Shown: positions 24,522 through 32,945, counted from the first letter of the stretch. The stretch is 44,077 nucleotides of DNA from Terriglobia bacterium (GCA_020073005.1 JAIQFX010000064.1:1-44077); one strand, 5' to 3'. Notes: a model not told the origin generated them from the letters alone. Made by a program: numbers and translations.

Positions 24522-24557
24522 TCGAAGAGTTCTTACTTCTTACTTCTGACTTCCCCC
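24522..24557. repeat. TTACTTC/CTGACTTC junction repeat
   Basis: GAGTTCTTACTTCTTACTTC then TGACTTCCCC between two convergent genes; the minus-strand reading supplies the last residues (GGSQK) of the 3D-domain protein. Same family as 7793-7855 and 21459-21511. Confidence 0.6.
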
Positions 24558-25082
24558 TACCTGCGGCAGGGGTCTCGACGGCAGGGCGGATGGCTCGGGA
24601 CGTTTGAAGAGGCGGTCCATCAGCCCCTGCGACGTGGCGCGCGGATTCCACCCGAGGCGCAACACGGTCAACCGAATCGGCTTACGTCCGAACTCCAGCG
24701 CCTCGTAGCAGCTCCACATGTACACGTCCACGAGCCGGCCCTGCACGCTCGGGCCGGTGTCGAGGATGGTGTAGATGCCGTTGTACTTCGGCGGCAGTTC
24801 GTCGATCTGGACGATCGATCCCACCGGCAGCAGCTCAGGATCGGCGGCGGCGATGCCCGTTTGCACCGCGACGCCCGACGTCGTCACCATCCCCTTGCAG
24901 TACGCCGTGGCGCTGAACGCGAGGCGCGCGCCCGGCGTGGGCAGCGCCGAGGACTCACGCAGCGTGGCGAACCGCGCCGCGTACTTCGAGTCGAGAATCG
25001 TCGCCTCGAAGAACCACGTGAAGGCCACGGCGGCGACGACGGTCACGAACGTCTTCCGCCAGAAGGAGCCGGAAATGATCAT
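24540..25082 (-). CDS. 3D-domain (MltA C-terminal-like) envelope protein
   Basis: 180 residues from ATG 25082 (MIISGSFWRKTFVTVVAAVA). Residues about 9-28 form one N-terminal membrane anchor or uncleaved signal. The 3D domain (about 55-140) reads FSATAYCKGMVTTSGVAVQTG, AADPELLPVGS, GIYTILDTGPSVQGRLVDVY and YEALEFGRKPIRLTVLR, with the three conserved Asp residues in ADP, LDTG and LVDVY. Such domains are double-psi barrels found in lytic transglycosylases and spore/cell-wall enzymes; murein binding or cleavage is likely but unproven. A longer reading frame begins upstream in a GGATGGCA repeat and is rejected. Last gene of the rny-thiL-DUF2062 run. Confidence 0.82.
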   Translation of the reverse strand: MIISGSFWRKTFVTVVAAVAFTWFFEATILDSKYAARFATLRESSALPTPGARLAFSATAYCKGMVTTSGVAVQTGIAAADPELLPVGSIVQIDELPPKYNGIYTILDTGPSVQGRLVDVYMWSCYEALEFGRKPIRLTVLRLGWNPRATSQGLMDRLFKRPEPSALPSRPLPQVGGSQK

Positions 25083-25182
25083 CTGATGGCAGGATGGCAG
25101 GATGGCGGGAAGGAAGGAAGGGATTTGTTGATTGCAATTCTGCAATCGATTTGCCCCCTACATGACCGCCGTCCTGCAATTG
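25083..25182. repeat. GGATGGCA repeat plus hairpin between DUF2062 and 3D-domain genes
   Basis: GATGGCAGGATGGCAGGATG then GCGGGAAGGAAGGAAGGG (25086-25122) is a degenerate tandem repeat with 9-mer GCAGGATGG units. GATTGCA-ATTC-TGCAATC (25130-25147) is a 7-bp stem without a U-tract. No gene is seen in this stretch. Confidence 0.65.
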
Positions 25183-25686
25183 TCAGTGTTTGTGAATGAT
25201 GATGTCGTGGATCTTCCGCCGGCTCTTCACGAAGGCCAACGCGAGTTGATAGGCCGCCGCGGCGAGCAGCAGCGCGCCGAAGGTGGAACCCACGACGTAG
25301 GGCACGGCCAGCGGCTTCAGCACCACGACAAGGCGATGCCAGAACTCGCCTTCGAACATCGACAGATCGAAGAGCGCGGCGAGCTGCGCGCGGAACCCCC
25401 GCGGGATCCGCTGCCGCGTGATCTGCGCGCCGACCATCGTCGCCACCGCGTAGTAGGGCGCGATGATCCAGGGCAGGTTGGAGTACACGCCGAGGAGCGC
25501 CGCGACGCGATTCAGGTTCAGCAGAAACGCGAACGTGATCCCGAGGAGCGTATGGAACCCGAGAAACGGCGAAAATCCGAAGAAGACGCCGAGCGCGAAC
25601 GCCGCGGCCGTGCGCTCGGGCGTGTCGTCGATGTGCAGCAGCTGATCCAGCCACCGGCGCACGAGGGCTTTGGTGAGATGAATCAT
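25183..25686 (-). CDS. DUF2062 membrane protein
   Basis: 167 residues from ATG 25686, which overlaps the thiL stop as ATGA. The DUF2062 core is clear: DDTPERTAAAFALGVFFGFS, PFLGFHTLLGITFAFLLNLN, RVAALLGVYSNLPWIIAPYY, with two hydrophobic helices there and another near residues 125-147 (KPLAVPYVVGSTFGALLLAA). The basic C-terminal tail (KSRRKIHDIIIHKH) would be cytoplasmic. Function of the family is unknown; in other bacteria it is often fused to or beside glycosyltransferases or located in envelope operons. A longer frame reaching 25929 is only out-of-frame thiL sequence. Confidence 0.85.
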   Translation of the reverse strand: MIHLTKALVRRWLDQLLHIDDTPERTAAAFALGVFFGFSPFLGFHTLLGITFAFLLNLNRVAALLGVYSNLPWIIAPYYAVATMVGAQITRQRIPRGFRAQLAALFDLSMFEGEFWHRLVVVLKPLAVPYVVGSTFGALLLAAAAYQLALAFVKSRRKIHDIIIHKH

Positions 25687-26732
25687 CGGAAGTGGGCGTA
25701 CGCCTGGCGCGTCAGCGCGGCGTCGACGGGCGCGCCGGCGCTCGCGCGGCGCAGGAGCACGGCCCGGTCCTCCGTGCAGGTGCCGATGCAGGTGAGCGGC
25801 ACGCCCGCGCGCTCGGCGAGCGCCGTCGCGCGACGCCGCGCGCGCGGCCTGACGGCGACGAGCAGCTCGTAGTCGTCGCCGGCCGTCAACGCCTCGGTCA
25901 TGGCGTCGGCGTGTCGCGACTCGTTCCACGCCTTCGCGCCGGGATCGATGGGCAACGCGTCCGCGTCAATCGTCATTCCCACGCCGCTCGCCTCGGCCAT
26001 GTGGTACGCGGCGTCGGCCAGCCCGTCGCTGAGGTCCATGCAGGCGGATGCGGCACGATTGCGGCCGAGGAGGAGACCGAGCTTCACGCGTGGCTCGGGT
26101 CGCAGGTATCGATCGACACACGCGGCAGCAGCAGAGGTGGCTGGTGGCTGGTGGCTGGTGGCTGCGCGCAGCATCTGCAGTCCCGCCCCGGCCGCGCCAA
26201 GCGTCCCGCTCAGATAAAGCGCGTCGCCGGCGCGCGCGCCGGCGCGCGTGAGCGCCTGGCGCCGCTTGACCGTACCCATCACCGTCACGTCGATCATCAG
26301 CGGCCCCGGCGATCGCGTCAGATTTCCGCCGACGACGTGGAGGCGATGGCGCGCGGCGAGCGCCGTGAAGCCGCCGATGATCGCGTCGAAGTCGTCGAGG
26401 CCGAGCGCGAGCGGCAGCGCCATCGAGAGCAGCGCGAGGCGCGGCGCGGCGCCCATTGCCGCGAGATCGCTCAGGTTGACGGCGAGCGCGCGATGGCCGA
26501 TCGCGTCCGGCGGCACGAACGCGCGGTCGAAGTGCACGCCCTCGATCAGCGCGTCGACGCTGAGCACTTCGGCCCGGCTCCGCTCCGGCTCGACGACGGC
26601 GGCATCGTCGCCGATGCCGACGAGCACCCACGGCGGCGGGGACGGCAGGCGTTCCTGGATGCGGGCGATGAGCTCCGTCTCGGAACGATCAGCGACGGTG
26701 GCTGGTGGCTGGTGGCTAGTGGGTGAGGACAC
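25683..26732 (-). CDS. thiL: thiamine-monophosphate kinase with repeat-encoded N-terminus and loop
   Basis: 349 residues from GTG 26732, five bases after the rny stop. ThiL phosphorylates thiamine monophosphate to thiamine diphosphate. Motifs: LVGIGDDAAVVEP (ATP/Mg site), LSVDALIEGVHFDRAF, LAVNLSDLAAMGAAP, VVGGNLTRSPG, CMDLSDGLADAAYHMA and ALTAGDDYELLVAV. No ATG exists before the conserved part. The GTG places SSPTSHQPPATVA, encoded by GTGGCTG heptamers, at the N-terminus. The same repeat is inserted in the middle (about residues 191-199, SHQPPATSA; four exact GTGGCTG copies at 26137-26164) in the loop after GAAGAGLQMLRAA. All catalytic residues remain, so it may be active. Coupled to DUF2062 by ATGA. 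Confidence 0.9.
   Translation of the reverse strand: MSSPTSHQPPATVADRSETELIARIQERLPSPPPWVLVGIGDDAAVVEPERSRAEVLSVDALIEGVHFDRAFVPPDAIGHRALAVNLSDLAAMGAAPRLALLSMALPLALGLDDFDAIIGGFTALAARHRLHVVGGNLTRSPGPLMIDVTVMGTVKRRQALTRAGARAGDALYLSGTLGAAGAGLQMLRAATSHQPPATSAAAACVDRYLRPEPRVKLGLLLGRNRAASACMDLSDGLADAAYHMAEASGVGMTIDADALPIDPGAKAWNESRHADAMTEALTAGDDYELLVAVRPRARRRATALAERAGVPLTCIGTCTEDRAVLLRRASAGAPVDAALTRQAYAHFR
26137..26164. repeat. four exact GTGGCTG heptamers inside thiL
   Basis: GTGGCTG x4 in tandem, read on the minus strand as SHQPPAT. A second cluster at about 26698-26720 covers the thiL start region. Same family as 2498-2526, 32956-32983 and 38253-38328. Confidence 0.95.
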
Positions 26733-26737
26733 GCCAC

Positions 26738-28315
26738 CTACTTCGCATAGTCGACCGCGCGCGTTTCACGGATGACCGTGACTTTGATCTGGCCCGGATA
26801 CTCGAGCTCGTTCTCGATGCGGCGCGCGATGTCCTTCGACAGCCAGATCGCTTCTTCGTCGGAGATCTTCTCGCTCTCGACCATGATGCGGACTTCGCGG
26901 CCGGCCTGGAGCGCGAACGACTTGGAGACGCCCTTGAACGAGTCGGCGATGCCTTCGAGCTTCTCGAGGCGCTTGACGTAGGACTCGAGGATGTCGCGGC
27001 GCGCGCCGGGACGCGCGGCGGAAATCGCGTCGGCGGCCTGCACGATCATCGCTTCGAGCGACGGCCAGTCGATGTCCATGTGGTGCGCGGCCATCGCCAT
27101 CACCACCGGCTCGCTCTCGCCGTGCTTGCGGAGGAAGTCGATCCCGATCTGCAGGTGCGTGCCTTCCATCTCGCGATCGATCGCCTTGCCGATGTCGTGC
27201 ACGAAGGCGGCGCGGACCGCGACGTGCGCGTCGAGTCCGACTTCACGCGCCATGATGCCCGCCAGCCGCGCGACTTCGGCGGAGTGGGCGAGCACGTTCT
27301 GGCCGTAGCTCGTGCGGAACTTCAGCCGTCCCATCAGCCGCAGGATCTCGGGGTGCAGGTCGTGGAGCCCGAGGTCGAACGCGACCGCCGCGCCTTCCTT
27401 GCGGACTTCCTCGTCGGTCTCGTCCTTCACCTTCTGCACGATCTCTTCGATGCGCGCCGGGTGGATGCGGCCGTCGGCGATCAACCGCTCGATGGACTTT
27501 TTGGCGATCTCGCGGCGGTACGGATCGAAGCCCGACAGGATGATCGCGCCCGGCGTGTCGTCGACGATGAGATCCACGCCGGTCGCCTGCTCGAGCGCGC
27601 GGATGTTGCGGCCTTCACGGCCGATGATGCGGCCCTTCAGATCGTCGCTCGGCAGATCGACGACCGACACCGTCGTCTCGATCGCGTGCTCGGCGCCGCA
27701 GCGCTGGATGGCTTCGGTGATGTACTGCTTGGCGCGATCGACGGCGACCTCGCGCGCTTCGGCGTCGAGCCGCTTCAGGAGGTTCGCGGAATCGTGGCGC
27801 GCCTCGCCCTCAATCTGCTTGATGAGGATGTCCTTCGCTTCATCGGCGGTGAGGCCGGCGACCCGCTCCAGCTCGTGCTTCTGCTGGGCGACGAGCTGCT
27901 CGTACTTCACGGCCGCGGCCCCGGCGGCCTTCTCGCGCTCGGCCAGCGCCCGGTCGCGCGTATTCAGCTCCTTCTCCATCCGCTCGATGAGGGCGGCCCG
28001 CTCGGCGATCGCGGCATCGCGCTTGTTGAGCGCCTGTTCGAGGGTGGAGGCCTGCTGGCGCTCCTGGCGCGCCTGCCGCTCGGCTTCCATCAGGAGCTCG
28101 TGGGCGCGCTCCTTGGCTTCGAGCAGCGCCTCTTTCTTGCGCGTCTCGGCGTCGCGCTCGGCGTCCTTCGTGATGCGAAGCGCCTGCTCTTCGGCGCGGC
28201 CGACGGTCTCGGCCGCGAGGCGCTTGCGGTTGGCGACCCAGATCCCGAAGACCGTGGCCGCGACGATCGCGGTCACGATGGCGGGCACGATGAGGCTGAC
28301 GAATATCGCTTCCAC
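26738..28315 (-). CDS. rny: ribonuclease Y
   Basis: 525 residues from GTG 28315, with AAAGGA 8 bases upstream; family members are about 515-520. RNase Y is a membrane-anchored endoribonuclease that starts mRNA decay. N-terminal helix about 5-25 (FVSLIVPAIVTAIVAATVFG), a long coiled coil rich in EAL/ERA heptads (about 30-190), a KH domain (about 210-275: GRIIGREGRNIRALEQATGV) and an HD domain (about 330-430: NVLAHSAEVARLAGIMA, FVHDIGKAID, MAAHHMDIDW) holding the metal-binding His/Asp. The C-terminal part (FALQAGREVRIMVESEKISD, YPGQIKVTVIRETRAVDYAK) is typical. A longer frame to 28492 overlaps the 6S RNA and is rejected. Confidence 0.96.
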   Translation of the reverse strand: MEAIFVSLIVPAIVTAIVAATVFGIWVANRKRLAAETVGRAEEQALRITKDAERDAETRKKEALLEAKERAHELLMEAERQARQERQQASTLEQALNKRDAAIAERAALIERMEKELNTRDRALAEREKAAGAAAVKYEQLVAQQKHELERVAGLTADEAKDILIKQIEGEARHDSANLLKRLDAEAREVAVDRAKQYITEAIQRCGAEHAIETTVSVVDLPSDDLKGRIIGREGRNIRALEQATGVDLIVDDTPGAIILSGFDPYRREIAKKSIERLIADGRIHPARIEEIVQKVKDETDEEVRKEGAAVAFDLGLHDLHPEILRLMGRLKFRTSYGQNVLAHSAEVARLAGIMAREVGLDAHVAVRAAFVHDIGKAIDREMEGTHLQIGIDFLRKHGESEPVVMAMAAHHMDIDWPSLEAMIVQAADAISAARPGARRDILESYVKRLEKLEGIADSFKGVSKSFALQAGREVRIMVESEKISDEEAIWLSKDIARRIENELEYPGQIKVTVIRETRAVDYAK

Positions 28316-28354
28316 GCGTGAATCCTTTCCCGTTGTCGGGCCAGACACGCGGTT

Positions 28355-28386
28355 GATAAAAGGCAAGGGCGGACCGTAGTCCGCCC
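28355..28386 (-). terminator. intrinsic terminator of 6S RNA
   Basis: On the minus strand GGGCGGAC-TACG-GTCCGCCC style hairpin (28386-28367) followed by TTGCCTTTTATC. It lies just downstream of the 6S closing stem and 40 bp ahead of the rny GTG, so rny needs readthrough or its own start. Confidence 0.75.
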
Positions 28387-28580
28387 GAAAAACGCCCCGC
28401 TTTGCCGTGTGGGGAGGTCGATGAACCTGCGTAAGCAGGTGGAACCGCTCGAAAAGCCGCGCTTCAGGCTTCCTCGTTACAGAGGCATGCACACCACGCG
28501 GCGTCGCGACTCACTTTGATGAAACGTTGGCTCAAACGAGCCTACCGCCATCACGCGCAAAGCAGGGAACCCAAACGCTG
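28367..28580 (-). ncRNA. ssrS: 6S RNA
   Basis: A 354-bp gap between zapA and rny holds a structured RNA on the minus strand. The closing stem is CCCTGCTTTGC (28567-28557) with GCAAAGCGGGG (28405-28395), extended by GCGTG/CACAC-type pairs. Internal landmarks resemble bacterial 6S RNA: GTGCATGCCTC, GAGGAAGCCTGAAGC, and TTCCACCTGC...GCAGGTTCA, the last like the E. coli 3' apical hairpin TTCACCTTGAACC. A long, mostly helical rod with a central bubble is expected; it would bind housekeeping RNA polymerase holoenzyme. Its own promoter and a terminator flank it, and 6S beside zapA is a known arrangement. Ends are inferred from the promoter and terminator. Confidence 0.82.
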
Positions 28581-28586
28581 TAAGGA

Positions 28587-28615
28587 ATCTTAGTCGGAAG
28601 GGAGGATGGGTTCAA
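28587..28615 (-). promoter_or_regulatory. sigma70-type promoter of 6S RNA
   Basis: TTGAAC (28615-28610), 17-bp spacer, TAAGAT (28592-28587), giving a start near 28580. This is the best-matching promoter in the window. The -35 falls in the first unit of the adjoining GGTTC repeat. Confidence 0.75.
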
Positions 28616-28674
28616 GGTTCAGGGTACAGGGTTCCTGGTTCGCGGTTGCGGGTTCCCGGCTCGAGGTTCTTAAC
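28611..28674. repeat. GGTTC(A/G) degenerate tandem repeat
   Basis: TTCAAGGTTCAGGGTACAGG, GTTCCTGGTTCGCGGTTGCG and GGTTCCCGGCTCGAGGTTC between zapA and the 6S RNA promoter. Units of 7-8 bases centred on GGTTC. It touches the zapA stop codon. Confidence 0.75.
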
Positions 28675-28963
28675 TGGCCATCAACACGCGGTCGAGCAGA
28701 CGCTCGAGCTCGCCCGCGCGCTCGGCCAGCTCGCCGTCGCGCAGACGGTTGACGTCGCGGCTCCGGAAGAGCTCGTCGGCGATGTTCAGCGCGGCGAGGA
28801 CGGCGAGGCGCAGCGAATCGCCGGTCGGCGTGGACTCGGCGGCCGCGCGCATCTTGCCGTCGACGTACGCCGCCAGCTGCGCGACGTACTCGGGCTCGAG
28901 CGTGCTGCGGATGGGATACCGCTGCCCGTTGATCTCGACGGAGATGACTCGTCCTTCGGACAT
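28670..28963 (-). CDS. zapA: cell division protein ZapA
   Basis: 97 residues from ATG 28963. ZapA binds and bundles FtsZ at the division ring. The N-terminal beta-rich head (VISVEINGQRYPIRSTLEPE, YVAQLAAYVDGKMR) and a C-terminal coiled coil (about 50-95, ADELFRSRDVNRLRDGELAE) match family architecture and length. Upstream the TCGTTAG repeat arms replace a clear Shine-Dalgarno. It is the last protein gene before the 6S RNA, in the usual pheT-zapB-zapA order. Confidence 0.9.
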   Translation of the reverse strand: MSEGRVISVEINGQRYPIRSTLEPEYVAQLAAYVDGKMRAAAESTPTGDSLRLAVLAALNIADELFRSRDVNRLRDGELAERAGELERLLDRVLMAS

Positions 28964-29050
28964 GGTCGTTAGTCGTTAGTCATTGGTCGTTAGGCGGCGG
29001 TCATCGGTCGACGAATGACCAACGACCAACGACTAATGACCAACGACTAT
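28963..29050. repeat. TCGTTAG/TCGTTGG heptamer repeat with inverted arms
   Basis: The left arm is TGGTCGTTAGTCGTTAGTCA then TTGGTCGTTAG. The right arm is GAATGACCAACGACCAACGA then CTAATGACCAACGACTA. Heptamers of the same family as the 8241-8359 array, arranged as an inverted pair around a GC centre, filling the whole zapB-zapA gap. Confidence 0.88.
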
Positions 29051-29322
29051 AAGTTCAGCGCTTCAATCTGCTCCAGCATCTCGGTCACGCGCGTCCGGAT
29101 CACATCGCGCTCTTCCTTCAGCGTCGTCAGCTCCGAGGAGACGCCGTCGCTGGCCGACAGCCGCGCGCGGAGCGACTCGACTTCGCGCGTGAGACGCTGA
29201 TGCTCGTCGGCGGCGCGCGCCTGTTCGGCCTTCATCCGCTCGACGAGGCTCACGAGCAGCTTGACCTTCTCCTCGAGGCGGTCGATCGGTTCCAGCTCCA
29301 CACTCCGCGTTGTTTTCGCCAT
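29047..29322 (-). CDS. zapB: ZapB-like coiled-coil cell division protein
   Basis: 91 residues from ATG 29322, five bases after the pheT stop and behind GGTGAGC. Almost wholly coiled coil: IDRLEEKVKLLVSLVERMKA, LTREVESLRARLSA, ELTTLKEERDVIRTRVTEML, EQIEALNL. Length, composition and position next to zapA suggest a ZapB-like partner that links ZapA to the nucleoid-terminus machinery; coiled coils are weakly diagnostic, so the name is provisional. A GTG at 29331 is possible but lies inside the pheT stop region without a Shine-Dalgarno. Confidence 0.72.
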   Translation of the reverse strand: MAKTTRSVELEPIDRLEEKVKLLVSLVERMKAEQARAADEHQRLTREVESLRARLSASDGVSSELTTLKEERDVIRTRVTEMLEQIEALNL

Positions 29323-29327
29323 CGTGC

Positions 29328-31421
29328 TCACCGTTGTCTTGCGCCGTGCTCGCGCACGAGCGCCGCAAGAATCGTGTCCACGCTCTGCTGAATCTCGGCG
29401 TCGGTCAGCGTGCGATCCGGCGCCTGGAACGTCAGGCGCACCGAGAGGCTCACCGACTCGTCCGGCACGCCTTTTCCCTTGTACCGATCGAAGAAGCTTG
29501 TCGCCGTCAGCGGCGCCGCGGTCTGCCGTCCGGCCGCGTGAATGGTGCCACGAATGATTTCCGCAGGCAAGGAATCAGACACGACGACCGACAGATCGCG
29601 AATCACGAACGGATGCCGCGGTAGCGGACGCGTCGCGTCGCTCGCGTCGACGCGCGCGCGCTCGAGCCGATCGAGATTCAGCTCGGCGACGAACACGCGA
29701 TCCTGACGGGGCAGCCCCCGCGCATCGGCGGCCGCCGGCGCCAGCAGCCCGGCAAGCCCGATCGTCGCGCCGCGCTCGGGTCCGTCCGAGACGATGATTG
29801 ACGCCGCCTGGCCCGCGACGAGAAACGGCTCGCGGAGCGGCTCGAAGCGAACCGGAACGCCGAGGACGCCGCACAGTTGTTCGGCCGCGCCTTTCGCGTC
29901 GAAGAAGTCGACCTCGCGTGTCGCGGCCGACCAGTGCTCGGCCGGGCCGCCGCCGGTCCACGCGATCGCGACGCCGCGCGTCTCGCCGTCGGGCGCGAAC
30001 CGCGCGCCGAGTTCGAAGAGCCGCACGTCGCGCCGGCCGTGACGCCGGTTGTGCGCGACGGCGTCGACGAGGCCGGGCAACAGCGACGGCCGCAGCGTGT
30101 CGAACTTGCCGGACAGCGGATTCGCCACCGCGACGAACGGCACCGGCGTCGTCGTCGTGAACAGCTCCGCCGCCTTCGCTTCGATGAAGCCGAACGTCAC
30201 CGCTTCCGACAGACCGGCGGCCGTGAGCACGCGGCGGACCGCCTGATCGCGCGGGATGCGTGGATCTGGCGCGGGCGCCGGCTGCGTCATGACGGGGAAC
30301 GTCGTCGTCAGCTTGTCGAAGCCGTAGTGCCGGCCGGCTTCCTCGATCAGATCCACTTCGCGCAACAGATCCACGCGGAACGTCGGCGCGACCGCGTCCC
30401 AGCCGTCGGTCGCGCGCGTCACTTCCAGGCCGAGGTTTCGAAGGATTCGCTCGACGTCGGCGTCCGGCACGGAGACGCCCAGCAGGCGGGCGAGCCGCTC
30501 GCGTCGCAGGTGCAGACGCGCCGGCGCCGCCTGACGCGCCGCGCAATCGACGATGGGGCCGAGCGGCCGGCCGGCATTGATCTGTTCCATCAGCGCGATC
30601 GCGCGCTGAATGGCGACGGCCTGCGCGCCGGGATCCGCACCGCGCTCGAAGCGCGACGAGGCTTCCGTCTTCATCCCGAGGCGCTTGCTCGTGCGGCGAA
30701 CCGACGCGGGCTTGAAGTAGGCGCTTTCGAACGCGACGAGCGTCGTGGCCGCCGAGACTTCCGATGCCGCGCCGCCCATCACGCCGGCGATCGCCTGCGC
30801 GCGATCGCGATCGGCGATGACGAGCATATCGGGCTCGAGTTTTCGGCTGATGCCGTCCAGGGTCGTGATCGTCTCGCCGGGCTTCGCGCGGCGCACACGG
30901 ATCTCCGCGCCGGCGAGCCTCGCGAGATCGAAGGCGTGCATCGGCTGGCCGATCTCGAGGTTCACGTAGTTGGTGACGTCGACGATCGTGCTGATGGGAC
31001 GCACGCCGGCGGCCAGCAGACGCGCGGTCATCCATGCCGGCGACGGACCTATCTTCACTTCGGCGATCGCCGCCGCGTACCGCGGACAGAGTTCTTCGTC
31101 CTCGATCGTGACCTTCAGTCGATCCGAGGTGCCGGTGGGCAGCGCCGCGAGCCGGTGCTTCGCGCCGGCGGCCGCCGACGGCAGCGTGAGAGGGAGGTCG
31201 TACGCCGTCGCGACTTCGCGCGCGAGGCCCAGGATGCTCAGGCAGTCGGGCCGGTTCGCGGTGATCTCGACGTCGATCACGGCGTCGCCGTCCCCGTTGT
31301 GATTGATGTCCGGTTCGATCGACGCCACCTCGAACCCGCGCAGCCCGAGCGTCGCGGCGATATCGTCCGCCGAAGCCTTCACGTCCACGAATTCACGTAA
31401 CCACGAAGTGACTAGACGCAT
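29328..31421 (-). CDS. pheT: phenylalanine-tRNA ligase beta subunit, lacking the tRNA-binding B2 domain
   Basis: 697 residues from ATG 31421. With PheS it charges tRNA-Phe. The N-terminus MRLVTSWLREFVDVKASADD leads through GFEVASIEP straight into VIDVEITANRPDCLSILGLA, so the OB-fold B2 (EMAP/Trbp111-type) domain that normally occupies about 110 residues here is absent; usual length is near 800. The B3/B4 editing domain (KIGPSPAWMTARLLAAGVRP, STIVDVTNYVNLEIGQPMHA FD), B5 (RLARLLGVSVPDADVERILR, DLLREVDLIEEAGRHYGFDK), catalytic-like core and FDX/B8 anticodon domain (RHPFVIRDLSVVVSDSLPA) are intact. Upstream is an ATTGGGTCATTGG repeat and a broken pheS. Confidence 0.93.
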   Translation of the reverse strand: MRLVTSWLREFVDVKASADDIAATLGLRGFEVASIEPDINHNGDGDAVIDVEITANRPDCLSILGLAREVATAYDLPLTLPSAAAGAKHRLAALPTGTSDRLKVTIEDEELCPRYAAAIAEVKIGPSPAWMTARLLAAGVRPISTIVDVTNYVNLEIGQPMHAFDLARLAGAEIRVRRAKPGETITTLDGISRKLEPDMLVIADRDRAQAIAGVMGGAASEVSAATTLVAFESAYFKPASVRRTSKRLGMKTEASSRFERGADPGAQAVAIQRAIALMEQINAGRPLGPIVDCAARQAAPARLHLRRERLARLLGVSVPDADVERILRNLGLEVTRATDGWDAVAPTFRVDLLREVDLIEEAGRHYGFDKLTTTFPVMTQPAPAPDPRIPRDQAVRRVLTAAGLSEAVTFGFIEAKAAELFTTTTPVPFVAVANPLSGKFDTLRPSLLPGLVDAVAHNRRHGRRDVRLFELGARFAPDGETRGVAIAWTGGGPAEHWSAATREVDFFDAKGAAEQLCGVLGVPVRFEPLREPFLVAGQAASIIVSDGPERGATIGLAGLLAPAAADARGLPRQDRVFVAELNLDRLERARVDASDATRPLPRHPFVIRDLSVVVSDSLPAEIIRGTIHAAGRQTAAPLTATSFFDRYKGKGVPDESVSLSVRLTFQAPDRTLTDAEIQQSVDTILAALVREHGARQR

Positions 31422-31439
31422 GGCAATTTGTTCATCGAG

Positions 31440-31549
31440 TCATCTGGTTATTGGGTCATTGGATTGGGTCATTGGATTGGGTCATTGGATTGGGTCATTG
31501 GAGGGGCGCTCTCAAATGACCAGATAACCAAATGACTCAATGCCCAAAT

Positions 31550-31552
<3 letters not shown>
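31440..31552. repeat. four exact 13-mers plus inverted arm between pheS and pheT
   Basis: ATTGGGTCATTGG repeated exactly four times (31450-31501). After GGGGCGCTCTC comes the roughly complementary arm AAATGACCAGATAACCAAAT then GACTCAATGCCCAAATTC. The repeat reaches the pheS stop codon. Confidence 0.92.
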
Positions 31553-32458
<906 letters not shown>

Positions 32459-32463
<5 letters not shown>

Positions 32464-32538
32464 GTTGGTCGTCAGTCGTTGGTCGTTAGTCTAGCCGGGA
32501 CCAACGACTAATGACTAACGACCAATGACCAACGACTA
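32459..32538. repeat. TCGTTGG/TCGTTAG heptamer repeat with inverted arms between rplT and pheS
   Basis: ATGGTCGTTGGTCGTCAGTC then GTTGGTCGTTAGTC, centre TAGCCGGG, then ACCAACGACTAATGACTAAC and GACCAATGACCAACGAC. Same heptamer family as 8241-8359 and 28963-29050. It fills the gap and seems to have replaced the pheS start. Confidence 0.9.
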
Positions 32539-32907
32539 TTACGCGCGCGCGCTCTTGGCCACGCCCTTGGCTTGCGCCGCGAGCTTGGCAAACGCGGCGG
32601 GGCTCGCAATCGCGAGCTCGGACAGGCTCTTGCGGTCCAGCGTCACGCCGGCGTTCTTCAGGCCGCTGATGAGCCGGCCGTAGGTGAGGCCGTTCTCGCG
32701 CGCGGCGGCGTTGATGCGGATGACCCACAGCCGGCGGAAGTCGCGCTTCTTGCGGCGGCGGCCGACGAACGCGTACTTCAGCGCGGTGTCGACCGACTCT
32801 TTCGCGGCGCGGTACAGCTTGCTCTTGTTGGCGTAATACCCTTTCGCCAGGCCGAGCAGCTTCTTGCGCTTGGCCCGACGGACTGTTCCTCGTTTTACAC
32901 GCGGCAT
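32539..32907 (-). CDS. rplT: 50S ribosomal protein L20
   Basis: 122 residues from ATG 32907. Classic L20: MPRVKRGTVRRAKRKKLLGL, AKGYYANKSKLYRAAKESVD, ALKYAFVGRRRKKRDFRRLW, VIRINAAARENGLTYGRLIS and LDRKSLSELA. L20 is needed for early 50S assembly and in many bacteria represses the infC-rpmI-rplT mRNA. It follows rpmI after 76 bp that carry a REP-like palindrome and TGGCTGG units. Confidence 0.97.
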   Translation of the reverse strand: MPRVKRGTVRRAKRKKLLGLAKGYYANKSKLYRAAKESVDTALKYAFVGRRRKKRDFRRLWVIRINAAARENGLTYGRLISGLKNAGVTLDRKSLSELAIASPAAFAKLAAQAKGVAKSARA

Positions 32908-32922
32908 CGTTCCACTCCAAAG

Positions 32923-32945
32923 GTCCGGCTAAAGCCGGACACCAC
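32923..32945 (-). repeat. single REP-like palindrome between rpmI and rplT
   Basis: GTCCGGCT-AA-AGCCGGAC then ACCAC; on the minus strand this is a GTGGT head followed by the palindrome. Same core and flank as the inverted pair at 14736-14803. Stem of 8 bp with a 2-base centre; extragenic here. Confidence 0.85.

Noticed and set aside
26723-28321. 532-residue plus-strand frame opposite rny
   Set aside because: Shadow composition; rny on the minus strand has all domains.
28316-28492. N-terminal extension of rny
   Set aside because: The extension covers the terminator and 6S RNA; RNase Y length and the AAAGGA site fit GTG 28315.
32923-32945. Palindrome between rpmI and rplT as an L20 translational operator
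   Set aside because: Its sequence matches the REP-like family at 14736-14803, and L20 operators do not have this simple form; a dispersed repeat explains it better.
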